Assembly (NCBI GenBank): GCA_029215795.1
Contig: JARDYH010000003.1
Location: 10,690,001-10,754,000 of the forward strand
Direction of reading: 5' to 3'
Source of the DNA: Anniella stebbinsi
Lineage: Eukaryota > Chordata > Lepidosauria > Squamata > Anniellidae
DNA length: 64,000 nt
Under the pieces are notes generated by a model. The model was not told the origin of the DNA. It worked only from the letters and a program-made list of their open reading frames with translations, and made no database searches. Both the position numbers and the translations under genes were made by a program. Below are positions 46,140 to 58,921 of the stretch, piece by piece. Position 1 is the first letter of the stretch. Every line of letters begins with the position of its first letter.

Positions 46140-47364
46140 CAAAAATTAAGAGAAAATGACTGAGGCAAGATTTGAATGGGGGCCACTTCACTCTTTAAAT
46201 ACTATGCGGCATTATAGTTCATTTACCAAGAATTACAGGATGTGGTGCAAAGCTCTGTGAAAGAAAGACACCTCAATCCAGCCAGGGGCTGCATGGACCT
46301 CACTTGAGATCCATTTTGACCATTAAACCTCCAAGTAGCAGTTCTGTACTTTCAAGAAATAAAATGGAAAGCCCCATTCCTGATGGTAATAGTATCAGTG
46401 GTTCCAATTCCAAGTTTGCCCTGAGCGGAATGGGAGATAATTCTTCTAATCCTCAGTCCCAGAGGGATATGTGTAGCAAAAATGGCTAACGAACAGCAGT
46501 TATTGTGGGTTTCCCGCAAGGATGTATGCAAAAACTCTTTTACAAGTATCAGGCTTATAACTTGAGATGAGGCATGGCTGTGCTTTATTCTGGTCTCTGG
46601 TTGTTAGGACAACAGCAGGCATTTCCTCATGAGCCATTTATCCCACACCTTTACCAAGGCTTCTGCTTCTTTGCGGAATTAAGATCTCTTCCCATGTACG
46701 TGCTTTTTTCGGGGGGTGCGGGTGTTCTTTCTCTGCCTTTCAATATGTTTTATTATACAACCACTAGATGGCCATTTGGTACAGGGGAATTATCCAATTA
46801 CACAAGACTCACGTTCCACCATTTCTAAATAATACCAGCCTTTCCTCATTAGAAAAAAAATGTGACAATGGTTGCAAAGCACAGGAGAGACTTTTGAGGA
46901 GGATGCCGTTGTGTAAAGGATCCACAAATTACCATCAGTGAGCAATCACAAACGCACAAGAAAAGGTTCAGCATTTCATCTCATCTAACAATATTTTCCC
47001 CTGTAAGTATAACACTCTTACCCAGGCCTATAGCATAGCAGGTTATTTTTTTCCCTCTCTTTGCAACTATAGACCCTTGCTAAAATAGAGTCTACCATAG
47101 GGACCTAATTTGAACATATATTGCAATTACAAATGTACAAAGAACTGGATGAGGCAAAATTTGTTTGTTTTTTCTCCATTATTTCCTTAGGCCCTGCTCC
47201 CGTCACAATTTTTATCACTGGTAAACTAAAGTTACTGCTGCTCTATAATAACTATTATTTTAATTAACATTCATACATTTACTGCACACTGAGATTTAAA
47301 TGTATATATCGTCATTTTATTAAAAGAAAACAAATGGGCAGGAAGAGCACTCTGATCATTAAAG

Positions 47365-47366
<2 letters not shown>

Positions 47367-47398
<32 letters not shown>
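47367..47398. repeat. (TTA)n microsatellite
   Basis: About ten TTA units. Confidence 0.9.
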
Positions 47399-48359
47399 TT
47401 AAAAAGGCAAAACAAAAGGCAGACAATAGCAGATACCCCTACAGCTAACATTTAGCTTTAAAAGCTATTAAAAATTCTACTTCAGGAAATCTGAAATGAA
47501 TAGTACATCAGGTAATGAATTATAGTGAGAGAAATTATTTTCTTTGGTTCAGGTAAGTAGAAAATAAACAAAGGGGCCTCTCTTCAAAATAATACAATTT
47601 AATGGTTTCGGAAACTTGTAGCATGAAGGCTCCATCACGTTGTTTCTTGGACGGGGCAATATTTATGATAATGAATAATAAGTACTAGGTAATACATGAT
47701 GAGTGCACCTTTAAACGCAATTACAATGGTATTGTAGCATCATGAGTAGACAGGGAGGGAGGGGGAAACCAGCTCAGAGAAATGTTTTTGTATCTCTCAG
47801 TTCATTTGTTCCACATTTGTGTTTTAGCCCTTGCATAATAAACACTCTAGTTAAAGGAGGAAAAATAACATCGAATGGTAGAATGCAGTATCCATTTTTC
47901 TATCTGAGAAGCTTTTTTTTAATCATAGTGCTGTATCACAGTTCCAGCTGCAACACAATTTACATCATAATCAACATCTGAAAGGAAGAAACACCAATTT
48001 CGCATAAATGCAGCATAGATGCATACCCAACAGCAGTCATGTAGCTACAATAGGTTTAGCTCAATAGACCGCAGGTAAATGGTTTGCAGTTACTACCAGC
48101 TGGGGTTCCAGATGTCATATTTTAAGGAATAGGCCATATCTGATCTACACCAATGCCAGCATTTCCGTCATGCAGGGTTGTATGTAGCCACTTACCATGT
48201 TGCCTATAGCAAGCTAGAATTGTTTCCGGAGAACTAGACAGGGAATTATTTGTAAACTGGAGAATGGAGAGACGTACAAACCACCCTCGTGGCTAAAATT
48301 GTGGCAGCCATAGGAGACTACACACATTCATTTTAAGTTTTGAGAAGAGAGTCTATGTC

Positions 48360-48760
48360 TGCGTTATTTGTTAGTTATATCCTGCCTTTGAGAGCAAAAC
48401 ATCACAAGGACGTTTACAATAACAAAGTTAAAATGATAAAATAAACAACAATATGATTTTTTTTAAAAGCATCAGGTAAAAATATCAAGGGAGTCAGCAG
48501 TAAAATCTATATAAAAGCTCTGAAAGAATAAAAAGGGTGTTAGTGTTTGTTTGAAGGCTGCAAGAAAGGGGGATAAACAAAGTTCTTGGGAGAGGGAATT
48601 CCACAGATAGGGACCACCACTGAAAAGACCATCTCTGCCAACCTAATAAGTGACCTAAACAGTGAGCACATAGAGCACAGCCTCTGAGACTGATGTTAGG
48701 GTAATCCTTCAAATAACCTGGCTTCAAATTGTTCATGGCATTAAATATTAATATCATCGT
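48360..48760 (-). mobile_element. L2-like LINE 3' portion, diverged
   Basis: Minus-strand translation gives FNAMNNLKPGYLKDY and, after frame breaks, a LWNSL-type motif near 48600, the C-terminal hallmark of L2/CR1 reverse transcriptases. The tail at 48360-48400 resembles other LINE ends. Confidence 0.5.
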
Positions 48761-49449
48761 TTTAAACTGAACTGAAATTAAATAAACACAAAGCTATTGC
48801 AAAATTGGTATGTTATATTCCTAATCCCTGTAAACTGAATTTTGCTGTAGCTGACGTTGAAGAACTGTCTTTAGGCCTATGTAAAGAATATTTTAAGGAC
48901 ACCCGTATGTAAAGAATAACATACAGTATTAGTACATAAGAGTATAAATGTACATACGCAAGTGTATTTCCACAAAGTCTGGAAACCTGAGTTGCACATA
49001 CTCTTCAGACCTTCAAACAAGAATGCTAGGCCTGGGCCCGAGCCTTCTGCAATAATCACTCCCCCTTATACTTACCCACAAATGTCAACTGAAAAAAACC
49101 TGCCATGTTGGCTTTAGCTCTACCAATCCAGGAATTTGGAAGCTAAGGTTGATGACTTAACAGACATGCTCCACCATGTCCAGTAACAGCATTATGCAAT
49201 GTCACAAATGGTGCTTGCTTACCTTCCATTGGTCTTTCAGTTTTTTTGCGATAAATGAAAAATGAATGAATGGAAAGATTTGAGAGAGGAAAGAAACTAG
49301 AGAGTCCACAGGGGGAGTGAATAAAATGCACCACTAGAGAAAAATGCAGCCTGCACACCCCCATGAAAGTGTTAGCCAAAGCGTAGCCATCTTTGCTTAC
49401 ACGTACAGAATGCTGGGAACCTTGCTCAAGGCTGAAGGAAAATTTAAAG

Positions 49450-49868
49450 TGCATATGCAGCTGAAAACGCCTTGCCACAAGCCCGGTTTCATCTGGTTGT
49501 AGCATTTGTCCTAATGCAAGGCCGTCAGCGCACCTTATCAGAAGCTACAGAATCTACCCCAGTAACAACTGAAACATGCGCAGTAGCTTTCAACAGTGTG
49601 TCAAAAGGCAGTGACTCTCTCGTTGGAATGCAGGGGGTTTTGCTTGCGCTTGCGCTGTATAAAGCAATGACGTAGATCTTATGCTGTATAGTATAAAAGA
49701 GGGGGCTTGCGTGCCCCTAGGTGTGGCTCTGGTAGGCTGGCAGCTTGCTAGAGTGCACCTGCTCAGCTGAACGTAATAAAAGTGCGTTGGACCAGATCTT
49801 TGGAGTCTGTGCTTCTTAGGGGGAATTGGCATATCTCCTAGGAAAAGAGCCTGTTACTTTTGGGCAAC
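49450..49868 (+). mobile_element. Candidate solo LTR
   Basis: A TATA box (TATAAAAG at 49692) is followed 83 bp later by AATAAA at 49775, a spacing typical of an LTR R region. TG at 49450 and CA at 49867 could be the ends, with AAAG on both sides as a 4-bp duplication. There are no adjacent gag, pol or env sequences, so at most a solo LTR. The exact ends are uncertain, and a chance promoter-like arrangement cannot be excluded. Confidence 0.35.
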
Positions 49869-50102
49869 AAAAGGGTCCTAATTCATGGAGCAATGACCCA
49901 TTTTGACCCGGAGAGGCCCAATTCCATAACTAAAGGAATAGTCATTGTGCATAGAATCCACTATGAATTATTAGCTCAAGAGGTGTCATTTTTTATAATT
50001 AATAGATGTTTAAGGTTTATGATGGTGGAATCTGTTTTTTGTGTCTCACCTTAACTAAAGGGACCCTTCTCTGCCCCTTTAATGAAGGGGAGGGGGTGTA
50101 GT

Positions 50103-50285
50103 TAGGGTGACCATATGAAAAGGAGGACATGGCTTCTGTATCTTTACCAGTTGTATTGAAAAGGGAATTTCAGCAGGTGTCCTTTGTATGCATGCAGCAC
50201 CTGACGGAAAAAAAAATCCCTCTTCTTCACAACTGTTAAATCTGCAGGAGCTATACTGAAGTGACCAGATACAAAAGAGGGCAAT
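50103..50285 (+). mobile_element. hAT-like foldback element, single-arm copy
   Basis: It starts TAGGGTGACCATATGAAAAG, runs through one arm and the asymmetric centre (GAGCTATACTGAAGTGACC), then stops shortly after ACAAAAGAGGGCA. The second arm is missing. A run of nine A interrupts the arm at about 50207. Confidence 0.7.
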
Positions 50286-50289
50286 ATTT

Positions 50290-52060
50290 GGTTGTGTCAA
50301 GAGCTGCACAGGTCATTTTTATACCTATCTTGTGTTTTAGTACATAAAACTCATTCCAATCACCTTAATATAAACTTGGAAGGAAATTGTGTTCTTAGAA
50401 AGGAAAATTCTGAAGTCTACGGAGGGGGAAAAATGATGAAGAGATCCTAAACACTCTGCGGAAAAGCTGTGCTTGTTAAATAGATGTACAAAATTGTAAA
50501 TCCGACACCACTCGAAATATCAGCACTTGGTTCCAGGACCTCCGGGCACTGGCAGGCCATGAAAAGCTATTCTGTATTAAACCACAAAAGCCTGACAGAT
50601 TTCAGACAATTTGACGTAACGTCCTTGAAGTCAATGTGGAGTCAAAGAGCTGTGCCAGTAAGAACTGGAATGCACATCACACAAGCCCAAAAACTACCTC
50701 AATTTTCTGTTCTTCTTTCCTTTCAAGCTCCTGCTTCTCTTTTTCATCTTCTATTCCCTATATCTTCCACCTTCTTTATATCTCTTTCTCCTTTTCTCTT
50801 TCTCTTTTTCCATAAACGTCGACTGGAACAAGCAATTTGAGCGAAGTGAAAAAAAAAATGTAACATAAAACTGTAAAACCTATCGTTGCAAGGCTGGGGG
50901 GAGAGGGAAGAAAATAGGCAGTTTGTAACTAAACGTGTTGGGAAAACACCCTGGGGGAACCACCCCAGAAATAAACTATTAATAACAATCAAACAAAAAA
51001 AAGTGCATGTCTCAGGCTGCTGTTAAAAGCCACAAGAAGAAGACCATTAAAAAAAAAAAAAGACAGGAGTCCTATCACCCAACTTTGGGGGAATTTTGCC
51101 ACAGTTTCAGAGCATTCCAAAGATTTCTTAACCCTCTTTTGTTATCCTAAGTCCCTCAGGAGATTTGGCTGACCAGGCCTGGTTATAACCACATTTGAAT
51201 TCACCTCAGTATGGCTGATGCGCCACAGGCAGGATTTCATAAACTGCTCCCTCAAGTCTCAGAAGAGTTTTGCATTACTGCTTATTTTGTCCTCCTCAGC
51301 AGTCAACCATTGACACTGAGCCTGTGGGGTGCTCGAAGCTGGCTTCTCTTTTTTAACCTTTGTACAACACTTAGCCATTGCAGTCACCTTAACAGTAATA
51401 AATATACCTCACACATAGCTTCAAACTAGCATTATTCTCCTCAGCAAGAGTCCAGATTTCAGGCCTTAATCTGCCAACACAACCTGGGCTTGGTTGCCTA
51501 GGTTACAGTCTGGTCCCCCATCTCCTATACTTTTGTGTCCTTATACTTGGTGTTAGTTTATACAATGCCCCATTAGAAATCTTATATGAACAGACCCAAG
51601 AGACCTGTTACGTCTCTTCTCCCCACCCCCTCCAGCTCCTGCAGACCGAACCTACAAAAGACTTTTCCTCCTCTGTACACATTCTCTTTATTGTTACTTG
51701 TCAGATAAAAGTTATCCTAATATATTTTATATAGTGTGCACACAGTGGAGCCATCTGGCTTTTCCATTGCATGTATGGCACAATAGGGTTGCCGACTGGA
51801 TAGAAAAAGACTGTGTGCAGTGTGTGTATGTGTGTGTGTGTGTGTATGTATGTTTGTGCGTGTGTGTTTTACTGCTTTGCGTGTGTTGCCAGAAAAGCAA
51901 AGGGCCAGACCTAAAACACTTTAGACGACTTTTGCAATGGGTTTCAGCCCCAAATTCACAAATAAAGGTGATGATTAGAGTCCTGACACCACCACAGCTT
52001 CTCTGAGATCCTTGAACCAGATCCTTGATCCTGCCCTGGTAGCCATTATTTTTATTCCCA
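50290..52060. other. Intergenic stretch
   Basis: Only a TG-rich microsatellite (51826-51870) stands out. The frame at 50484-50840 has no known domain. Confidence 0.6.
51826..51870. repeat. (TG)n microsatellite, interrupted
   Basis: TG units with TATG and TTTG interruptions. Confidence 0.9.
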
Positions 52061-52073
52061 AATTAGGCTGACC

Positions 52074-52376
52074 ATATGAAAAGGAGGACAGGGCTCCTGT
52101 ATCTTTAACAGTTGTATAGAAAAGGGGAATTTCAGCAGGTGCCATTTGTATGCATGCAGCACCTGGTGAAGTTCCCTCTTCATCACAACAGTTAAAGTGG
52201 CAGGAGCCCTGCCTTCTTTTGTATCTGATCAAGAGTGCAGGTCTCCTGCAGCTTTAACTGTTGTGATGAAGAAGGAATTTCACCAGGTGCTTTATGCATA
52301 CAAATAACACTTACTGGAATTCCCTTTCCTATATAACTGTTAAAGATACAGGAGCCCTGTCCTCCTTTCATATGGC
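52074..52376. mobile_element. hAT-like foldback element, copy 5
   Basis: It starts TAGGCTGACCATATGAAAAG and ends TCCTTTCATATGG, where the right terminus is decayed. The two arms are still largely complementary. Confidence 0.75.
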
Positions 52377-52593
52377 AAAGTTGGCAACCTTGCATAAAAT
52401 CTAATACATGCCCAGGTCTCATGCTAGTGCTTCTCTGTCGTTACAGGTTAGAAAGTTGGCAGGAATCAGGCTTATGTGCATCTGCCATACATCTTATTGT
52501 AGATGAAGTGGCCCTATTAGGAAAGTTAGGTTAAGCCTCACCCCCCCCCCCCCATCTGAAACACTACTTCTGGGGAGAGGAGGAGGCTTTAGA

Positions 52594-52913
52594 TAGGCTG
52601 ACCATATGAAAAGGAGGACAGGGCTCCTGTAACTTTAACAGTTGTGGAGAAAAGGGAATTTCAGCCAGTGTCATTTGTATGCAATTAGTCCCTGGTGAAA
52701 TTCCCTCTTCATCACAACAGTTAAAGTTGCAGGGGCCCTGCCTTCTTTTGTATATGGTCACTCTAGTATAGTGCCTGCAACTTTAACTGTTGTGATGAAG
52801 AGGGAATTTCACCAGGGACTAATTGCATACAAATGGCACTGGCTGAAATTCCCTTTTCTCTACAACTGTTAAAGTTACATGAGCCCTGTCCTCCTTTTCA
52901 TATGGTCAGCCTA
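52594..52913. mobile_element. hAT-like foldback element, copy 6 (320 bp)
   Basis: It is the same length and subfamily as 11237-11556, with TAGGCTGACC and GGTCAGCCTA ends. CTTTAGA flanks both sides directly (52587-52593 and 52914-52920), an almost intact hAT duplication. The arms are nearly identical, suggesting recent movement. Confidence 0.85.
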
Positions 52914-53180
52914 CTTTAGAGGAGGGTGGCGAACCACTGATTGGCCTCTGTGCTTCCATACGTCTAATGGTGGTGCAGAAGCAGCAATGCTAGCTGCTTC
53001 TGGGAGGCTGGGGTGGGAGGTTTTATCCTCCTCCTCCCACAAACTCTGATTAGCATAATTGCTTCTGCAACACCATTAGCAGCAGAGAAGCAGGGACCCC
53101 AATCTGTGAGGGAGAGACTGGGGTCAGTGCTGCACCATAGGCCTCTATGCCATGCACTGGCAATGGGTTGTGCACTCCTG

Positions 53181-53318
53181 GATAAGCAGGATAAGCAACC
53201 TGGTGCCATCCAGATGTATTGGACTACAATGCCCATAATCCCTAACAATTGGCCACGTTAGCTGAGGTTTATGTGAACTGTAGTCCAAAATGTTTGGAGG
53301 GCGCCTGTCATTGGGATA
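53181..53318. repeat. ACTCCCAT-family MITE copy
   Basis: GCAACCTGGTGCCATCCAGA and GGACTACAATGCCCATAATC are inverted against GTGAACTGTAGTCCAAAATG and GGAGGGCGCC. Confidence 0.55.
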
Positions 53319-53319
53319 T

Positions 53320-56300
53320 TCTAGAATCGCAGCTAAGGCCAAGGAGTGGATCCCCCAAAGAGACTAAAACAGGAATTATTTCAATCTCATTTACTAGTGT
53401 AGGTGCTTGCACATCACATTGTACTTACTGTATGACCTCCATCACACCTAATTTCCCCCCCCTCCGTTTTCCTCCGTGTTTTTTATTGCTGAGCCAGAAG
53501 CGCATCAAGCTCATGATCCCTTTCACCTGAATAGCTGCTCTTTCATTCCTACACTTGTTAGCTCTTCCGCTCCAATCCACACCATCCCTCCCCTTCTCTT
53601 TCTCCCTCCAGTCAAGTCCTGTCAGATGAGCACTTCAACCAGACCGCCTTTCTGCAGGGCAAAAATGGAACGACTCTTTAGTCTGGCTCTTTGGGGGCAT
53701 CGAGGGAGTACAATCCCATCTCTGCAGAGATTCAAGTGTTGTATGATTTAAAAACCGCTTTCGAGCCTGGGATGCAAGGTTTGGGTTTTATATTGAGGCT
53801 TGGAGCCGGCTTTTCCCTGCCAGGACCTGATGCAATCCATTCAAGCCTCCAGTTTCTTTAAAACTACACGGAGGCTTAGGGCGCATTAAATGTGCTTAGG
53901 GAAAATAATCCAGACTTTTAGCATTCTAGGAAAGGCTGAGGAAGAGGCGAGGTGTCCGCATCATGTGAGTACCATGCTGCAAATCCACACACCAGACATG
54001 GCGAGAGTGCACTCAATCGCTGGTGTGATGGAACTCTATGTTATCATTGATACACCCATATATCCAAAAGACACAAATTAGGTTGAAATAATAATATTTA
54101 GGCAATCTGATTCTGCTGCCCTGCAGATACGCTAACTCTTAATTATCGACACACTGCAGACTCTGAGAGGAAAAATCCAAACACATCACTATCATAACAA
54201 GGATGCACCATAGAGAAAGCCAATGCATACTGAAGTAACTGTGACATCAGCTGATGTGGGGAGGGAGACGGGAGAAATAGATCTCAAGCTATTTTCTGCT
54301 TGATACTGGAAGAACGCCAATAAACAGAAAAGGTCAGCCTGCATCTTTCCACCCCCATCCCCCTTTGGTCTGCTAGAAAGGCGAACAACGTTCAGTGTAG
54401 AAATTGGGAAGCCGTTATGCAGGGAAAGATGAAAAAGAAGATAGACCCAGGCTGGGGGGGGGGGGGGAGTTGAAAACAGCATTTCAGAAACAGGGGAGAG
54501 AAGTGATATAATAAATGGGTCAAAGTGGCACCTACAGAGAAATCTTGGGAGGGAGGGAATGGCGGGGAGATCAAAGGAATAGAAAGCCAATTAGTCAATC
54601 AAAGAGGAACGAACCCAGTTTCAAGATTGTTGGACAGCAGTGGGGGGCGGGGGAGTCTCCTCTCTGGACTGCAGCCAGGAAAAAGGATTACTAGGAGTGT
54701 ACATACTATAGGATCATACTGCTGAGCATGGCGGAAAGGAGGGTAATATAGAAAGGTTGGATCTTCCAAGGCCACAACTGATGCGATTGGTCTTTTTTTA
54801 TATATATCCTTTGCTTCCAATCCATAAACTACCACCATCTTTTGCTTTCCCAAATCCCTCCCCCAATTGCTGGAAATTTTGTTCTTTCTAACCTCCCCCA
54901 CCCACCCCCCATCCCAATCCTCCCACTTTGAATTATGAAAATCCGAGCTTGTGCATTTAAGCCAAACCAAATGTTACGCTGGGGTTCCACAAATGGATCT
55001 CCCAACATATTAATTTTTAACCATAAAACAGCCAGAGCCCAGAGAGAACCCACCAGATTCGACTGGGGTGGAGGTGTTGGAGGAGAGGGCTTAATCCTTT
55101 CCTTCCGTGCCATTACAGGCACTATCATACAGGTACCTGTACCTCACCCCTTCCTGGGCTATCTAACGTTAATGGCCTTGTGGTAAACAAGATGGGGCAG
55201 ACTGATGAAGACTGGAGTGAGCAAAGGGAACATCAGGGTCTGCTCCATTTGGACTGTGTTCCCCCCACCAACCCACCAGGAGATGAGAGGGTATGCGGGC
55301 CATTCCTCAATCCCCTGCTTCTGATATAGATCCACAGTGCCCCCTAGAGAATCGGGTCAGCTGCCACCCTGCTGGGCAACCTGAATAATTTTATCTAGCC
55401 TTATCTCACTTCTTTGTCCTCCAAAAAATGCAAACAACATTTTAATCCCTTTTCTCGAATAGGCTGACGGGTTCCAGGCAGGGCCGTGCAGAGGGGGGGA
55501 CAGTGGGGACAGTTGGCCCGGGGCACACAATTTTGAGGGGGAACTCCAACGAGGAGGTCCCCCCTAGCTTACACTACTGCTACCATAGTGTAAGCGACCC
55601 ATCAAGAAGCAAGGAGCCCACCTTGCGGAAACAGCACAGAAGCCGTCCATCGTGAATCCCACAGTCAGACTACAAGCTCCAGAGGGCCATATGCTGCATG
55701 CGGGGCGGGGATATATGTGCCTAAGTTGCGATGGTTGTCCTTACTGCATCTCTTTCCTCAATCTTCTCCATGGCATATAATCTCTGGAGCGGAGGGTGAG
55801 GTAATGATGATGATAATTATTAATGATAATAATGATGATGATACCGTGAGAGTGATGATGATGATAATGTTTGATAATGATGAAGGGCTGCTCTATTGTT
55901 GTTGCTTCTATTTGTACAGCAACTAAAAATAAATGTTAATTTCTGATTCAACATTGAGGTGTTGTAGAGCAGGTTTAATATGAAGGTGTTATGTAGAACG
56001 GACATGTTGGTGGGCATTAAAAAAAACATTAAAAATACTTAATGAGCAGTTTGAAATGGGGGGGGGCACACACTTCCCATCTGGCCTGGGAATATTACCA
56101 GCTCTGCACAGTCCTGGTTCCAGCCACCTTCGACTTTTGAGATATAAGTTACAATCATTAAGAAGGTGGGTCCAGCCACTAGGTAACTTTCTATTTTGCT
56201 GGCTGACATCAGAAATGGGGGGTGGGGCTATTATTGGATAGACTAGCCTTCAGTCTTTGCGACAGGGCTGGCTATTACTGATTGGAGATCCCCATAAAAA

Positions 56301-57900
56301 AGACTCAGTCATTCTGGAGCTTTCCTATATGCTATCTAACCAGAAGCCAGACGTGCTGTCTCTCTCTCAGACCATTCTCTCCATAATAAATTCAGCATAT
56401 GCTCTGGAACCCAAAACCAGTCAAGTCGACAAGTTGACTAGATCAGTTAGAATGACTGTTTTGATTTTCATTTGGAATTCTGCATACATGTGTGACTGAT
56501 GTCTTCCTGGATTCCCGGCCATCCGTTCTTTTCCTGTGTTTTCCTAAATAAACTCCTTTTTATGTATTTGGACATTTGCCTGTGTTGTTTTAAAAGGGAT
56601 TTCTCATGGAACTCTTGCCCCACGTGAAAGGCCACATGGATACAAAGCTACCACTTGTTTGTTTTTTTTAAAAAAAGATTTTTTAGAAATGTTTTGGTAA
56701 GCTCTCTATTTCTGGGCTTTGGGAAGGAGAATCAAAACACCTTTCTTTTTCTTTCCCCCTGGAGCTGGGCTAAAGGGAGGGTTCCTTAGCAAGGGGGCTC
56801 AGGAACTCCCCAAGCAGTGAGACAGACTAGAGTGTGCTAGGAGATTCATCCTGACTGGTTGCAGCCTATCAGACATTATTTTCCTGGGGAACCCACATGA
56901 AGAAGAAGTCCACCAGGAGGAAATGTTATTCCCCCTCCCGGCCTCACAACACTTCCCCATCCTTTTTTCCCCTTTCCTTTTCTTCTTTTAGATTGAAAGC
57001 CTGCAGGCAGCGCCTGTTTTGTTTCCTGGTTTATTATAAGTTTCTCTGGGAGCCTTTTTTTGGCTGAAGAATGGGATAAAAATACTTCAAATAAATAAAC
57101 GGGCAATTTATATTAGGAAAATGGGACGGGGGGAGAGAGCGTTAACCTTTCTCCTTTAGCCTTGATCCAGTTTGGAGCCTCCTGCATGATTGGATTATTT
57201 AGTAATGATGCTTCCTGTAAAGAAGGCAATTAGCAGGGAAAAAAACAAAGAGGCAAAACAGAATGAGCATTTACCAGTCCCACATGCACACAGGCTCTTA
57301 GAACAATAAAAGGATACCACACCGTTCTTTACTGAAGCAAATAAATCAGCTTTTGTCACAAATATTCTTGCATATAAAATGCAGGTACAGCATAGAGTTG
57401 GAAAAAAGTTTGGCCAGTCCACTTTGTGTTCTCTTCCACCAGCAGGAGTGAGAGGGAAACATGCGCTTTCAGCAATGGAAGAGGTCAGAGAGAGGGAAGA
57501 GGAGGAACAAAAGGAAGCAATCATATAGAATTCCTAAAGCTTGTTGTGGTCAAAATTCCCATGCAACATTTCCCCCTTCCAGTAACTCGCAGACAAGGTT
57601 GCAATGTTCCCAACACTGACTCTGTATTGAAATTAAAATGCCGAAAGCTACCACCATGGATTACCCACACATGTGAATTTCCCCCCTGTGCTCCGCAGCA
57701 TTGGGTGCTGCTCGCAGGGTATTACAAACATATGTTCCAGTGATATCAGGACACTGAGTACCTTGGACTAGATGGAAAAGAGAGGGACTTAATTTGGGAT
57801 TGAAAAATTCAGCACAAGTTTTGTATGCTTTGTAATGTGTGGTTCCACCATTTGACTTCTAACCCAGCATAAAAAATTCTAATGAATACAGTCCAAAAAG
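53320..57900. other. Intergenic stretch
   Basis: A GAT-rich tract lies at 55803-55882 and long G or C runs occur (for example around 54456). AATAAA-containing sequence at 56290-56580 is mildly LTR-like. No gene or named repeat is otherwise recognisable; the 123-132-residue frames at 54192-54970 show no known domain. Confidence 0.55.
55803..55882. repeat. GAT/AAT-rich microsatellite
   Basis: Imperfect ATG/ATA triplet units. Confidence 0.8.
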
Positions 57901-57904
57901 AATA

Positions 57905-58230
57905 TATGAAACTGCTTAATATTGAGTGAGACCATTGGTTCATGCAGCCTAGTATTGTTTACCCCTACTGGCAATCACTGACCAGGGTTTCAAGCAGAGA
58001 TTTTTCCGTTCACTTGTTTTCTGATTCTTTTATCTGGGGATGTCAGGGATTGAACCTGGAACGTTCAGAACATAAGAGCCCTGCTAGATCAGAACGAAGG
58101 TCCCTCTAATCCAGGATTCTGTTCACACAGTGGCCAACCAGCTGTCAACGGGAAGTGCACAAGCAGGACATGTTATCAAGCAACCTTCTGCAAGCAAAGC
58201 AGGTATTCTACCACTGAGACTTGACCTCAC
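57905..58230 (-). repeat. tRNA-derived SINE interrupted by a LINE fragment
   Basis: The antisense SINE runs from TATATGAAACTGCTTAATAT to GGGATTGAACCTGGAACGTT, is broken at about 58070, and resumes at CTTCTGCAAGCAAAGCAGGT followed by CTACCACTGAG. The B box and A box are on either side of the break, so the two parts belong to one element. Confidence 0.7.
58070..58183 (-). mobile_element. CR1/L3-like LINE 3' tip nested in a SINE
   Basis: AGAACATAAGAGCCCTGCTA, then TTCACACAGTGGCCAACCAG and ACAAGCAGGACATG, is the 3' tip of the CR1/L3-like family in antisense. The bases at the borders, AACGTTC on the left and AACCTTC on the right, could be a 7-bp duplication with one change. Confidence 0.65.
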
Positions 58231-58289
58231 TCTAAGGCCAATTGTCTGAGCCTCTCTGGAGAGGTCCATCATATGGATAAGAAGATATG

Positions 58290-58921
58290 AAATGCCTTCT
58301 TAAATTCATCCAAATCCAGTCAACATATCCAAATCCAGTCAACATCCAGCCAGGTTGGTCACCAACACACCTAGAGGTGACCATATTACACCAATTTTGA
58401 AATCACTTCACTTGCTGCCTATTAATTTCCAGCTGAAGTATAAAGTGTTGGTCATTACCTTTAAAGTCCTACATGGTTTGGGTCCAGGTTACCTGTGGGA
58501 TCGCCTTCCCCCATACAATCCACCCCACACACTCAGGTCCTCTGTGAAGAACTTACTCCAGTCAGCAAAAACTAGGTTGACAACTGTTACCCAGAGGACC
58601 TTCAATTCCGCCGCTCCCAGACTGTGGAATGGCCTGCCAGGAGAGATTCGCCAATTTAACAGTCTTCCTAAATTTAAGAAAGCCATAAACACTGATCTCT
58701 TCCGGCAGGCCTACCCAGTTGAATTTTAAGATGCCTTTTAATAATGTATTAGTTTTATACATTTTTAATAGTTCATTAGTTTTATATGTTTTTAATCAGT
58801 TTTATGTATTTTATTCTGTTTTGTATTTAATGTTGTTCCCCGCCTCGATCCAGAGGGAGAAGCGGGTAAGAAATAATAACAATAATAATAATAATAATTA
58901 TTATTATTATTATTATTATTA
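58290..58921 (+). mobile_element. L2-like LINE 3' portion with open C-terminal frame
   Basis: The frame 58355-58729 reads LHLLPINFQLKYKVLVITFK, RLWNGLPGEIRQF and FRQAYPVEF, colinear with the minus-strand copy at 42932. After the stop come TGTTGTTCCCCGCCTCGATC and GCGGGTAAGAAATAA, then (AAT)n/(TTA)n to 58921. Only the reverse-transcriptase C-terminus survives. Confidence 0.75.

Larger units (their letters stand above)
44840..49440. other. Intergenic stretch with LINE tails
   Basis: Contains inverted L2-like 3' ends (45741-46139), a TTA repeat (47367-47398) and an L2-like copy (48360-48760). I see nothing else identifiable in 44840-45730, 46140-47360 or 47400-48350. Confidence 0.6.

Noticed and set aside
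54192..54970. Frames of 132 and 123 residues on the minus strand
   Set aside because: Proline- and serine-rich translations of C/G runs without domain or conserved pattern.
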